Below, one piece after another: positions 25,845 to 34,895 of a DNA stretch of 64,000 nt. How positions within the stretch are numbered: position 1 is the stretch's first letter; the number at the start of each line of letters is the position of its first letter. Position numbers and translations under genes: made by a program. The DNA comes from Cysteiniphilum sp. JM-1 (lineage in GTDB: Bacteria > Pseudomonadota > Gammaproteobacteria > Francisellales > Francisellaceae), in the NCBI RefSeq assembly GCF_008711525.1, contig NZ_VXKS01000002.1:98738-162737 (forward strand), written 5' to 3'. The notes under the pieces were generated by a model. That model was not told where the DNA came from. It saw only the letters and a list, made by a program, of their open reading frames with translations, and did no database searches.

Positions 25845-28800
25845 TCACTTTTTATCAGATGACATATCTTTTGGCTTAAAAGAATTATTACTATCTTTAT
25901 TCCCGCTAGATTTAGCTAATACACTTGATGAACTATTATTTCTTGTAACGTATTTCTTTTCATTACCTTGATTAGGATTAAAATCTATAAACTTATGTTT
26001 TTTTCCGTCATTGATTTGTAAAACTTCTTTTGGCGAACTTGATCTACTATTTCTTGCTGACAACTTATTAATACTCTGATTTATAATGATATTATTTGTT
26101 AGATCAGTTTTATTTTTCATGCTTGCACTATCATTATCTGGACTTAGCTTGGCGTTAGATAAGTTCTGATTGTTATAGGTATTATCATTTTTACCGAAAC
26201 TAAATTCTGGATTTACAATATTTTTATCATCAGAGTTTTTTCGCGAACTTGTTTTACTACTTCTTTTGTCTCTGATAGCACTTAGCGTTTTAGAAATGTT
26301 ATTATTTTTTTGGTTTTTATTATCATCGACGAGGTTTCTACTAATAGAATCGTTTATATTTGAATCAAAAGGAAGCTCGCTATTCTGTTTATTATTAGTT
26401 TCAGATAAAAGAATCCCCTTCTTATCGTCAATATTGGTTAAATTATCATTACTATGATCTGCATTATTCATACCGGTAGTATCAGTTATTATTTTTTCAT
26501 CAGCGTTTTTAAAACTAGTTCGATACTTGCTATTCAGACCATCAATCTTTCCATATATTTCTTCTATTGAATAATTATCAAGCACAAATTTAACAACATA
26601 ATTTACTGCTTTGTCGCCATTATCAATACCAAATGACTTCAATTGATCAGTGAAGTGAGTTTTCCACTTACTAAGCATACTATCAATATCTTTACTGGCA
26701 TTATCCAAAAGTTTCATAAAATCTGATTGATATTCCTCGTTTTCGATATCCTTCTTATTGTCTGTTATTTGTGCAATTATTCTTTTTTTTGCCTCTTCCA
26801 ATATATTGTTTATTTTATCACCAGGTGATTCATGAGTAGAAGTTTTATTTTTTAGTGAATGATTGCCATCACTCTTATCAATATTCTCTTCTATTTGATT
26901 TCTATCGACAAGCTCATGATTTAGATTATCTGATGAAATTACGCGATTATGTGATCTTTCAATTGAACGTATAAGTGTTTTATTGTTAACTTGATTTTCA
27001 CGCTCCAATATTCTTGGCTCGAGTAGGCTATTGCTTATGTCCTCAGCCTTTTTTCTCTTTTCAGCTATTTGACTCTTTTTAGCTTCTTCTCTCTCTTTAG
27101 CTTTTTTTATCTTTTCAGCTTTTTTGCTCTTTTCAGCAACAAGACGTTTATTTACAGAAATAAAATCATAAATATCTTTGTTTTCCTCAGCATTCGTTAT
27201 TTTGTTTCGTTTCTCTAATAAAATCGCTTGATTTTTTTGATATTCTTGCGTTAACTGTGATCTATATTCGCCTTTTTCTTTTGAACTTTGACCATTACTC
27301 TCGACTAGAAAGTGAGGCTTTTTGTGTGATTTGCTTAATAATTGAGTATCGATACGAGATAATTCTTCAGCAACAGCCTTTCTGCGATTCAATACATCAT
27401 TAATTTTAGCAATATCTTTATTACGTAAACAGTCTAAATTATTCTGTTGAATTTCATCTCCCATCTTGAGTAGATTATTTCTTTGTACAAAAAGCTGATC
27501 AATAGTAGAAGCTTTTTCATTATGACCTAGGTCAGCTAAACTAGCTATAATTTCTTGCTTTTTCTCTGAATAAAGATGCTCTAAATGCCTAACATCTTTA
27601 GTGGCTTTATCAAGCGAGTGCTGTATTTGTGAAACTAAAGACTTAATTTCGACAATTGAATTCAGTAATGCATTTTTTTCATCCTTTTTTTCATCCTTGT
27701 CTTTGATTCTTTTCAAAGAGCCTCTCTTATCATTTAATTCACGAGCTAATTCCCCTTCACGGAGCTTAAAATTCTTTACAGAACAACTAGTATCTTTCAA
27801 TTTTTCTTCAATGATCCAAAAGCTTTCAGCTAGTGATCGAAGACTTTTATAATCTTGAAATATATTTTTGATTTCAGAAGTATTATTATTATATTCTTCT
27901 TTAAAAAATATGCTATTTTTTTCTTGATTTCGATATTTTGGATCATTCATAGATGATGATAATTCTGATTTCACATATTCTCTGATATAAATATTACCTT
28001 TATCAACTTCAGCCTCATTTAGAACAGAGTCAATCATTTTCTCAACATCAGCTAGTTTAGACTCTTCAACCTTATGTTGATGTTTTTTAGATGCTTCTGC
28101 CCTGTTTTTATAAGATTCTAAAATACGCTTAGATTTGTTTTCTTTATTCTCTTTAATACCTTTTTTCTCTGCTTTTATCCTATTCGTAAAGATATCAACG
28201 CCGCCCTCAGCTGCAATCATTTTCTCAAAAGCATTTATTGCAATACTCATGCTTTTATTCTTTTCGATTAATCTCTTTAAAATAACATTAAGTTTTACGC
28301 TATCATCATTATCATGCTGCTGAAAATTCTCCATTTTTTCTCTGCTACTTTTATTTTCATAGATTGAGCTAAAGGCTTTGCCATCCTCTAGCTCAGCATT
28401 CTCCGCGTCTCTTAGAATTTTTTTGAGCTTTTCAGCATGCTGACGTTGTAAACCTAACAACTGATATCGTAATTCATCAAAATCATTTCTCTCTAAAAGC
28501 ATTCCAATAAAATATACACGACCAGAAATGCTGCTACCATTAACTTTTATATTTTGAAGCTCAGCAGCAATTAGATTATCTTTATCTAACTGCACTTTAT
28601 TATCTTCTTGCTGGTCTTTAGTTATACTGACTAGTTTCAGTGAGCTGCTTTCTTCACCATGAAAGTTTACTTGCGATTTTTGAGTGTATTGAATCTCGTC
28701 AATAGTTGGAATGCCTTGATCTTTCAAAATTGAGTCTAAGGCATATTCAAATTTAAGATTAAACTTATTATCATCACTTACTTTTTGTTGTACTGCAAAA

Positions 28801-29834
28801 TAGTAATCAGATTCATCAACACTCAGTTTAAAAAGCAATGGCTGATCTAAATTACCTTTTATACTGTCTTTCATGCCATATGCATCACCATACTCTGGAA
28901 TCAACAAAGGCGCATAAAAAGGAGAATCCATCTTGTAACCAAGGATGGTAGTTTTATATTCTAACTTCTCTTCTACCTGATACTTTTGATTTTTTTTATC
29001 ATCAACACCATCTGGGACTAATTTTTTTGAAATTGGTAGTTCAAGGTTAATCGAATGTGAAAAGATATTGCCACTATACATCTTGCTAAAACCATTTAAA
29101 TCAAACTGATTGCTGTATTGACTAATATCTGTCAGCTTAATCAGTTGATTCTCTAGTGAAACTGCATTTAATAAATGAACCTGTTCCGCTCCAATTTTTT
29201 CCCCCTTATACAACACACTAACAGATACCAATACTTTAAATAATCCTGGCGTCTTAATCAGCTCAGGGTTCAAATGTAATTCAAAGCCTGCTTCATAACT
29301 TGCTTGATCACGCTCATCAACACTAAGCCTGTATAACCCGCCACCCAATTTAAAGACCTTATCACTATGAACTTGTACGGCAGAAACATTGTCGCCCGCT
29401 TCAATCTTAATAACCAATTGTAAATCTTCTGCTTTAATAGATTTATCTAAGTCAAATTCAACAGCATATCGCTTGCCGAAGTTATCAGTTAGTACTTTTA
29501 CATCATTTGTATCAGTCACAAAGTTCTGAATACTTGGCAAATTGATCGAAGGGCTTTTTTCATTTACACTTTTATTTCCTTCACTTCGAGGCATAACTAT
29601 AGTATTAGCATCGTTAACATTAACATCGCCATTATCTTTCAACTCAGATTGACCTTTTTGACCTTTTTCAAGTTGTTCAGAGACACTACCTGTACCGGGC
29701 TGTGATATCGATGGCGAGTGCTGTGCTGGTAACTGTACGCCATTGCCACTACTACCCCCTCCGCATGCACCTAGCAACATACTCATCGTAACGATGCTGA
29801 TTGTTTTATATTTCTTGGCAATAGTGACTAGCAT
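25845..29834 (-). CDS. Giant coiled-coil lipoprotein of unknown function
   Basis: The start is the ATG at 29834, preceded by AAAGGAGAAACAACAA. The frame is open to 29876, but that would extend the signal peptide. The protein has 1329 residues with a lipoprotein signal ending MSMLLGAC, then GGGSSGNGVQLPAQ. Residues about 70-430 look globular and beta-rich (GGGLYRLSVDERDQASYEAG). From about 440 to 980 the chain is extremely rich in Lys, Glu and Arg, with long coiled coil (KSKKAEKIKKAKEREEAKKS). The last 300 residues are low-complexity Asn/Ser/Asp/Lys. It is probably a long outer-membrane-anchored fibre or spacer protein. No enzyme motif is visible. A lipoprotein of similar plan, but shorter, lies at 34.9-36.8 kb. 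Confidence 0.75.
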   Translation of the reverse strand: MLVTIAKKYKTISIVTMSMLLGACGGGSSGNGVQLPAQHSPSISQPGTGSVSEQLEKGQKGQSELKDNGDVNVNDANTIVMPRSEGNKSVNEKSPSINLPSIQNFVTDTNDVKVLTDNFGKRYAVEFDLDKSIKAEDLQLVIKIEAGDNVSAVQVHSDKVFKLGGGLYRLSVDERDQASYEAGFELHLNPELIKTPGLFKVLVSVSVLYKGEKIGAEQVHLLNAVSLENQLIKLTDISQYSNQFDLNGFSKMYSGNIFSHSINLELPISKKLVPDGVDDKKNQKYQVEEKLEYKTTILGYKMDSPFYAPLLIPEYGDAYGMKDSIKGNLDQPLLFKLSVDESDYYFAVQQKVSDDNKFNLKFEYALDSILKDQGIPTIDEIQYTQKSQVNFHGEESSSLKLVSITKDQQEDNKVQLDKDNLIAAELQNIKVNGSSISGRVYFIGMLLERNDFDELRYQLLGLQRQHAEKLKKILRDAENAELEDGKAFSSIYENKSSREKMENFQQHDNDDSVKLNVILKRLIEKNKSMSIAINAFEKMIAAEGGVDIFTNRIKAEKKGIKENKENKSKRILESYKNRAEASKKHQHKVEESKLADVEKMIDSVLNEAEVDKGNIYIREYVKSELSSSMNDPKYRNQEKNSIFFKEEYNNNTSEIKNIFQDYKSLRSLAESFWIIEEKLKDTSCSVKNFKLREGELARELNDKRGSLKRIKDKDEKKDEKNALLNSIVEIKSLVSQIQHSLDKATKDVRHLEHLYSEKKQEIIASLADLGHNEKASTIDQLFVQRNNLLKMGDEIQQNNLDCLRNKDIAKINDVLNRRKAVAEELSRIDTQLLSKSHKKPHFLVESNGQSSKEKGEYRSQLTQEYQKNQAILLEKRNKITNAEENKDIYDFISVNKRLVAEKSKKAEKIKKAKEREEAKKSQIAEKRKKAEDISNSLLEPRILERENQVNNKTLIRSIERSHNRVISSDNLNHELVDRNQIEENIDKSDGNHSLKNKTSTHESPGDKINNILEEAKKRIIAQITDNKKDIENEEYQSDFMKLLDNASKDIDSMLSKWKTHFTDQLKSFGIDNGDKAVNYVVKFVLDNYSIEEIYGKIDGLNSKYRTSFKNADEKIITDTTGMNNADHSNDNLTNIDDKKGILLSETNNKQNSELPFDSNINDSISRNLVDDNKNQKNNNISKTLSAIRDKRSSKTSSRKNSDDKNIVNPEFSFGKNDNTYNNQNLSNAKLSPDNDSASMKNKTDLTNNIIINQSINKLSARNSRSSSPKEVLQINDGKKHKFIDFNPNQGNEKKYVTRNNSSSSVLAKSSGNKDSNNSFKPKDMSSDKK

Positions 29835-29876
29835 TTGTTGTTTCTCCTTTATCATATAGATTGTTTTTTCTTTCAT

Positions 29877-30339
29877 TTTGGTTTATTTAACTTTGCTAAA
29901 AGCTTGCTCTTTATAAGGGATGCCCCACGAATCAAACCTGCGTCCATATTAGCGATCAATGAATGCAGTTTTATATGCATTAAATGAATGAACAAGAATC
30001 GAAAAATAAACAAAATGTATCACAGTGTTTCAGTAAATATATGGCTTCGACTAGCGCTCAGCCAACGGGTTAATCGTTCCCTAAGCTAAGTCGAAGGGAA
30101 GTGGTGCAAAACTTTAATGGGCACCAAGACGGTAATTCAAGAAATCTATTTCGTGATTTTGGGGATGAAATCACATCAAAAATCACTTTGAGCGCTTTTA
30201 AATTATTGATATAGCAATGCTTTGAATGACATATATTAAGCAGTCACAATTTTCAATTCATTTGTATTTTTTTGCTCTAATAGCAAAGAAGCTTAATCCT
30301 AACGAGTTAGGCTAAAATGTAATAATAAGGAGCTTAATA
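29877..30339. other. Divergent intergenic region between two lipoprotein genes
   Basis: This 463-bp region has no gene. It contains a CTTCGACT palindromic unit (30043-30097), a piece resembling other repeats (GCAAAACTTTAATGGGCACC near 30107, also near 12922) and a short palindrome CCTAAC-GA-GTTAGG (30298-30311) 28 nt before the plus-strand start codon. Confidence 0.6.
30043..30097. repeat. CTTCGACT/AGTCGAAG palindromic repeat, copy 2
   Basis: GGCTTCGACTAGCGCTCAGC at the left pairs with CTAAGCTAAGTCGAAGG at the right, forming a near-complete stem of about 16 bp. Confidence 0.8.
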
Positions 30340-33096
30340 ATGACAACAAGAAACACCCCTAAAAAATCAAGAAAACACGCCATAAAAAGCATACTATTAT
30401 TAACATTAGGTATGTCAGGTTGTGGCGGCAGTGGTAGCGATGCAATTACACCCACCTCAGAAACTGGACGCAAATCATATAACATGGTTTCTACGAGCTT
30501 AACGAACACCATGAAAATTATTCCTTTTGACTATGAAGATCAGGTTGATGTTGTGGTTGAGTCTAGTCAGCGTATTGGCGTTGCGGCTTTGGCAACACCA
30601 TGGCAGTATCGTGTAACAGGTGATCTTGAAGCTGTTTCAATCACTAAAGATGGCAATAAATTACGCATCAAAAATACCAATAAAACTGGAACTAACCAGC
30701 AATGTCGTATTGGCATTACCGTTGCTGGCGAGGAAGTCAGCTCTTTCAAGTTTATCTCATTGGCTGACAAACCTTATGATTATCTGATTAAATCTAGCAG
30801 TGGAGATACCAATTACTTTTTAGTTGTAGATCCTTTGTATCAGTTAGAAGCAGATCTACAACACTCATTAGAAAAATCGCTTTATCTAGGCATTGCATCA
30901 ACACTTAAACAAAGTAATCAAGCAAATCAAAATCGTCTATATCACACTGTTGAAGCCTACCTCACATCACAACACTTTAACCATTTTATTGACTTTGATG
31001 GCAATGCCAGTAAACAACAAAGACATCAATTGATTCAATATCTTGCTCATGAGGCTGGCATTGCTAATATTTCAAGTGAGCTTGATACTTTTATGAATCA
31101 CTACGATATAAAGTATAAGACATTGAAGTTTACAACCAATGCCCCACTTAGATTGGATAAAACCTTTCATCGTGATATCTACTTTAGTGATCAACTAAAT
31201 GTCACAACGGATATTTCACATCAATCGCCTGACTTTATCATTGGCACATATGAGTATAATAGTAATCCAACTAGGTATTTTTTAATCCAACCGCACGATA
31301 GTAGCAATATGGTATCAGAAGACGTAATTGAGCATTATACAGACAGTAGTGATCATAGCATCACTTCGCATAACCCATCTTTAGATGGCGCTTCTTATAT
31401 TACCTCAAGCCTTAATACACCTAACCCAAGTACTTCTAATAATCACACTGCATTTTCTTATGATACAGTCAATTATGGTCATAGAAAAATGTCAGAAAAC
31501 AGCAATCATGTTAGTCATCTCGATCAAATCGACACTGATTCACTCCATGCGCTTTCAAATAACTCAAATATTAATCTGCAAAACACTGAAATTAATCACA
31601 TCGATCCACGTCAAAATCATACACCACGATCCATTGAAACTAATATATCAAATAATATCAGGTCTCAAAATACTCAGATAGATTCAAGGATTTCTGAGAC
31701 CTCAAATACACAAGCTACTACTACCAAGCTACCTAATATTCCTAATATTCCAAGTACACAAGCTAATACCAACATACCGAAGATTCCTAACATCCCCAAT
31801 ATTCATAATACTGCTAATATACCCAAAATTCCTAACATGCCCAAGATTTCAAATAATACTAATATACCGAAGATTCCTAACATATCTAATAACCAAAGCA
31901 CTGCAGATATTAGCCAGCAAAAAGCTAATCTGAACAACAATAATCAAGCTGTCAATATTGTTTCTGAGGCTTTTATTGATGTCATATCAAAAGGTGGCAA
32001 CAATGCTTTTATTAAAAATGCAAAAGGTTTTTATGCAAACCACACCATCAATTTCGAGGAAATGTTAAAAGCTTCTTTCTTAAAGGGTTTGCGTGATGCT
32101 TTACATCAGACATCAACTGCTTATTTGCCTATTACAAAGTCAGTCTACAACAAGCTGATTGGTAACCTTAAGTTAGACTCGCTAAATAGCTTTGATAATA
32201 CACGACTATTCGATAAATTTGTGGATGCTTATATGGTTTTATATAAAGATAGCTCGATCGTGCTACCACGCATGTCAGAAGTCGGCAGTAATGATGCCAT
32301 TAAATTATCAAGCTATTACGGTGTTGCTAATATGGTTCTTAGCATATATAACAACTTTAGAGTTACTGTTAATAACACAATTACCAATTTAGATTTAATT
32401 AATCATCTGGCATTTTATGATGAGTCAAAGCTTTCAGACTATAAGCGCTATGTTTTGCTGCAAATGATCAATAAATTATCACCCGCTAGATTGGCAACGA
32501 TGGGTATTAAAATGGACATCTCAGAGGATAAACAAAATGATACTTCATTTAATAAGGCACTTGCTGATTTCATCTTTGCCTTAAAGGACGAAAAGTATCT
32601 CAACTCGTTAAAAATAAAAGCGCAACAAAATGAATTAAGTCGAGTAGACCAAGAGCGTGAAATTGTCAAAGATATCGTGCGTAAAGCAGACATTCTGAAA
32701 AATTATTTACAGCGTAATCTTCTTCAACATATTAAAGATACTGCTTCAATGACAAATTGGCAAAGTCAACTATTTGACGCAATTGATAAGCAGAGCAATG
32801 ATGCAAGTAAACGCCAAAATTTATTGATTTTAATTGATCGAAACCTAAAAGAAGGTAAAGAAAACAACGCAAATATCTTTGATTTTATTAAAAAGACAAT
32901 GGATCAAAAAACTCAAGCATCAAAACTTAATCAACTTGCCCAACAGCTTGATAAGCAAAGCCCATTTTATGACTTAGTAAGTAATGTCATACAAGACTAC
33001 ACTAATGAAAAGCGAACTGTTTCACCTGAGCGGATCAAAAATGGTCAGATTACCATTACATCTCTCGATGATATTAAGAAGGAACTAAATTTTTAG
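30340..33096 (+). CDS. Lipoprotein with (Ile-Pro-Asn) repeat region, unknown function
   Basis: This 918-residue protein begins with a basic N-terminus and a lipoprotein signal ending LTLGMSGC, then GGSGSDAITP. Residues 45-330 look globular and beta-rich. Residues 330-530 are Asn/Ser/His/Thr-rich, and about 465-520 carry degenerate (I/P/N/K)-rich repeats such as NIPKIPNIPNIHNTANIPK. The C-terminal 380 residues (from about 535) are helical and charged. The repeat zone is probably an extended linker between the anchored head and the helical tail. An AAGGAG ribosome site precedes the ATG. No family recognised. It is the only lipoprotein of the cluster on the plus strand. Confidence 0.75.
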   Translation: MTTRNTPKKSRKHAIKSILLLTLGMSGCGGSGSDAITPTSETGRKSYNMVSTSLTNTMKIIPFDYEDQVDVVVESSQRIGVAALATPWQYRVTGDLEAVSITKDGNKLRIKNTNKTGTNQQCRIGITVAGEEVSSFKFISLADKPYDYLIKSSSGDTNYFLVVDPLYQLEADLQHSLEKSLYLGIASTLKQSNQANQNRLYHTVEAYLTSQHFNHFIDFDGNASKQQRHQLIQYLAHEAGIANISSELDTFMNHYDIKYKTLKFTTNAPLRLDKTFHRDIYFSDQLNVTTDISHQSPDFIIGTYEYNSNPTRYFLIQPHDSSNMVSEDVIEHYTDSSDHSITSHNPSLDGASYITSSLNTPNPSTSNNHTAFSYDTVNYGHRKMSENSNHVSHLDQIDTDSLHALSNNSNINLQNTEINHIDPRQNHTPRSIETNISNNIRSQNTQIDSRISETSNTQATTTKLPNIPNIPSTQANTNIPKIPNIPNIHNTANIPKIPNMPKISNNTNIPKIPNISNNQSTADISQQKANLNNNNQAVNIVSEAFIDVISKGGNNAFIKNAKGFYANHTINFEEMLKASFLKGLRDALHQTSTAYLPITKSVYNKLIGNLKLDSLNSFDNTRLFDKFVDAYMVLYKDSSIVLPRMSEVGSNDAIKLSSYYGVANMVLSIYNNFRVTVNNTITNLDLINHLAFYDESKLSDYKRYVLLQMINKLSPARLATMGIKMDISEDKQNDTSFNKALADFIFALKDEKYLNSLKIKAQQNELSRVDQEREIVKDIVRKADILKNYLQRNLLQHIKDTASMTNWQSQLFDAIDKQSNDASKRQNLLILIDRNLKEGKENNANIFDFIKKTMDQKTQASKLNQLAQQLDKQSPFYDLVSNVIQDYTNEKRTVSPERIKNGQITITSLDDIKKELNF

Positions 33097-33109
33097 ATAA
33101 CAACTAAAT

Positions 33110-33154
33110 ACTCAGCCAACAGCCCCAATCGTTCCCTGAGCTAAGTCGAAAGGA
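33110..33154. repeat. CTTCGACT/AGTCGAAG repeat, partial copy 3
   Basis: CTCAGCCAACAGCCCCAATC followed by GTTCCCTGAGCTAAGTCGAA; the left arm is truncated by the end of the 918-aa gene region. Confidence 0.75.
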
Positions 33155-33183
33155 AATAGGGAAATATAGCGATAATATATGGA

Positions 33184-33239
33184 TGGCTTCGACTGACGCT
33201 CAGCCAACAGCCCCAGTCGTTACTTGAGCCCAATCGAAG
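33184..33239. repeat. CTTCGACT/AGTCGAAG repeat, copy 4
   Basis: GGCTTCGACTGACGCTCAGC at the left and TTGAGCCCAATCGAAG at the right. It lies in tandem with the partial copy at 33110, upstream of the second AAA/DUF1703 gene. Confidence 0.75.
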
Positions 33240-33328
33240 AGAAATGCAGTTCATCACTATTTCTAAACACCCTATTCTTTGCTAGACTTTAAAGCAATTA
33301 TACTTTGACCTAAAGCACCCGTGACCTC

Positions 33329-34885
33329 ATGAAAAATTTACCGATAGGTTATTCAAGCTTAACCGAAATGATCAGCGGCAACACGCTTTATGTTGATAAG
33401 ACAAAACATCTTTATGACATCACCGCTGAAGGCAAATACTATTTTCTATCACGTCCACGACGATTTGGCAAAACACTGACGCTTGATACGTTGAAGCAAT
33501 TATTTCTTGGTAAGCGTGAACTTTTTAAAGGCCTATATATTGCAGATAAATGGAATTTTGACGAGACATTTCCAGTGATTCATCTGAGCTTTGGGCGTTC
33601 TAAAGCGGTGTTTTCTGAGGAGTCATTGTTACAATGGATCGCGCGCGAGTTAAGTGATCATGCCAAACACTATGGCATTGAGCTGGATACCAGTGCGCAT
33701 TATGACCTACAACTTGATCAACTGATTAAAGCCCTCTATCAACAACATAAACAACGCGTTGTATTTTTGGTGGATGAATATGACAAACCCATTCTTGATG
33801 TGATTACTGACCCTGATCAGGCAATCAGAAATCGTGAGATCTTAAAAGGGCTTTATAGTGTAATTAAAGACAATGACCATTGTTTGCGTTTTGTGTTCCT
33901 AACCGGTGTTTCTAAGTTTTCTAAGGTCAGTTTATTTAGTGGTTTAAATAATCTCGAGGATATTTCCTTTCATCAGCGCTACGCAGATTTATGTGGTTAC
34001 ACCCAAAAGGAACTTGAAACAACTTTTGCTGATTATCTCAAAGATGTTGATTTGCTAAAGCTCAAAACCTGGTATAACGGCTACAACTTCGCAGGCAATG
34101 AAACACAGAAAGTGTATAACCCCTTTGATATTCTGTTGTTTTTCAGAAATAAGCAATACCAAAGCTATTGGTTTGAAACCGGCACACCCAGCTTTCTCGT
34201 GAATCTTATCAGTCAGCGTCGTGATATTATTCCTGATCTTGAGCAGTATAAGGCAACACCTGATGCATTAAACAGCATTGACGTTAATAATATGCCAATT
34301 GCTGCCTTGATGTTACAAAGCGGTTATTTAACGATTAAAGAGCAATTCTACTTTGGTCAAGATCTCTGGTATCGCTTGGGTTATCCTAACTTTGAAGTCA
34401 AAACGGCTTTAAATAGACAGCTTACTAAAATCGGCATCACACAAGAAGACGCTACCGCTAATCAGCTCGCGATTAATCGCGCTTTATTAACCGATGACTG
34501 GCAGCAATTTAAAAAAGCCATTCAAAGCTTTTATAGCAGCATCCCTTATGATTATTATGCTAATACGCCACTAAGCCGTTATGAAGGGTATTATTGCGCG
34601 ATTATTTATAGCTATTTCGCAGCACTTGGCTATGAGGTTAAACTCGAAGATCACACCTCTGAAGGACGTATTGATATGTCGATTATCATTCCAAACAACA
34701 AGGTGATTATTTTTGAGTTTAAAGTGAGCAATGGTGAAGATCTCTCACAAAAAGCTTTGCAGCAAATCATGGATAAAAACTATGCCCTGAAATTCACTCA
34801 TCTTAAGCTGCCGATATATCAAGTTGGTATTTCATTTGATCATCATCAACGTACCGTTAATGGCTTTGAGGTTGTTAAGGTTTAA
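33329..34885 (+). CDS. AAA-ATPase/PD-(D/E)XK (DUF1703-type) protein, paralogue 2
   Basis: This 518-residue protein is alignable along its whole length with the protein at 20.4 kb; many blocks are identical, for example LVDEYDKPILDVIT, REILKGLYSVIKDND and FLTGV-KFSKVSLFSGLNN. Walker A-like SRPRRFGKTLTLDTLKQLF and Walker B VVFLVDEYDKPIL are intact. The C-terminal nuclease-type motif is complete here: SEGRIDMSIIIPNNKVIIFE, then FKV. Comparison with paralogue 1 therefore shows that the Asp was lost there. The gene lies between two lipoprotein genes and downstream of two CTTCGACT repeats. The molecular function of this family is not established. Confidence 0.88.
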   Translation: MKNLPIGYSSLTEMISGNTLYVDKTKHLYDITAEGKYYFLSRPRRFGKTLTLDTLKQLFLGKRELFKGLYIADKWNFDETFPVIHLSFGRSKAVFSEESLLQWIARELSDHAKHYGIELDTSAHYDLQLDQLIKALYQQHKQRVVFLVDEYDKPILDVITDPDQAIRNREILKGLYSVIKDNDHCLRFVFLTGVSKFSKVSLFSGLNNLEDISFHQRYADLCGYTQKELETTFADYLKDVDLLKLKTWYNGYNFAGNETQKVYNPFDILLFFRNKQYQSYWFETGTPSFLVNLISQRRDIIPDLEQYKATPDALNSIDVNNMPIAALMLQSGYLTIKEQFYFGQDLWYRLGYPNFEVKTALNRQLTKIGITQEDATANQLAINRALLTDDWQQFKKAIQSFYSSIPYDYYANTPLSRYEGYYCAIIYSYFAALGYEVKLEDHTSEGRIDMSIIIPNNKVIIFEFKVSNGEDLSQKALQQIMDKNYALKFTHLKLPIYQVGISFDHHQRTVNGFEVVKV

Positions 34886-34895
34886 CTGTTGAGTG

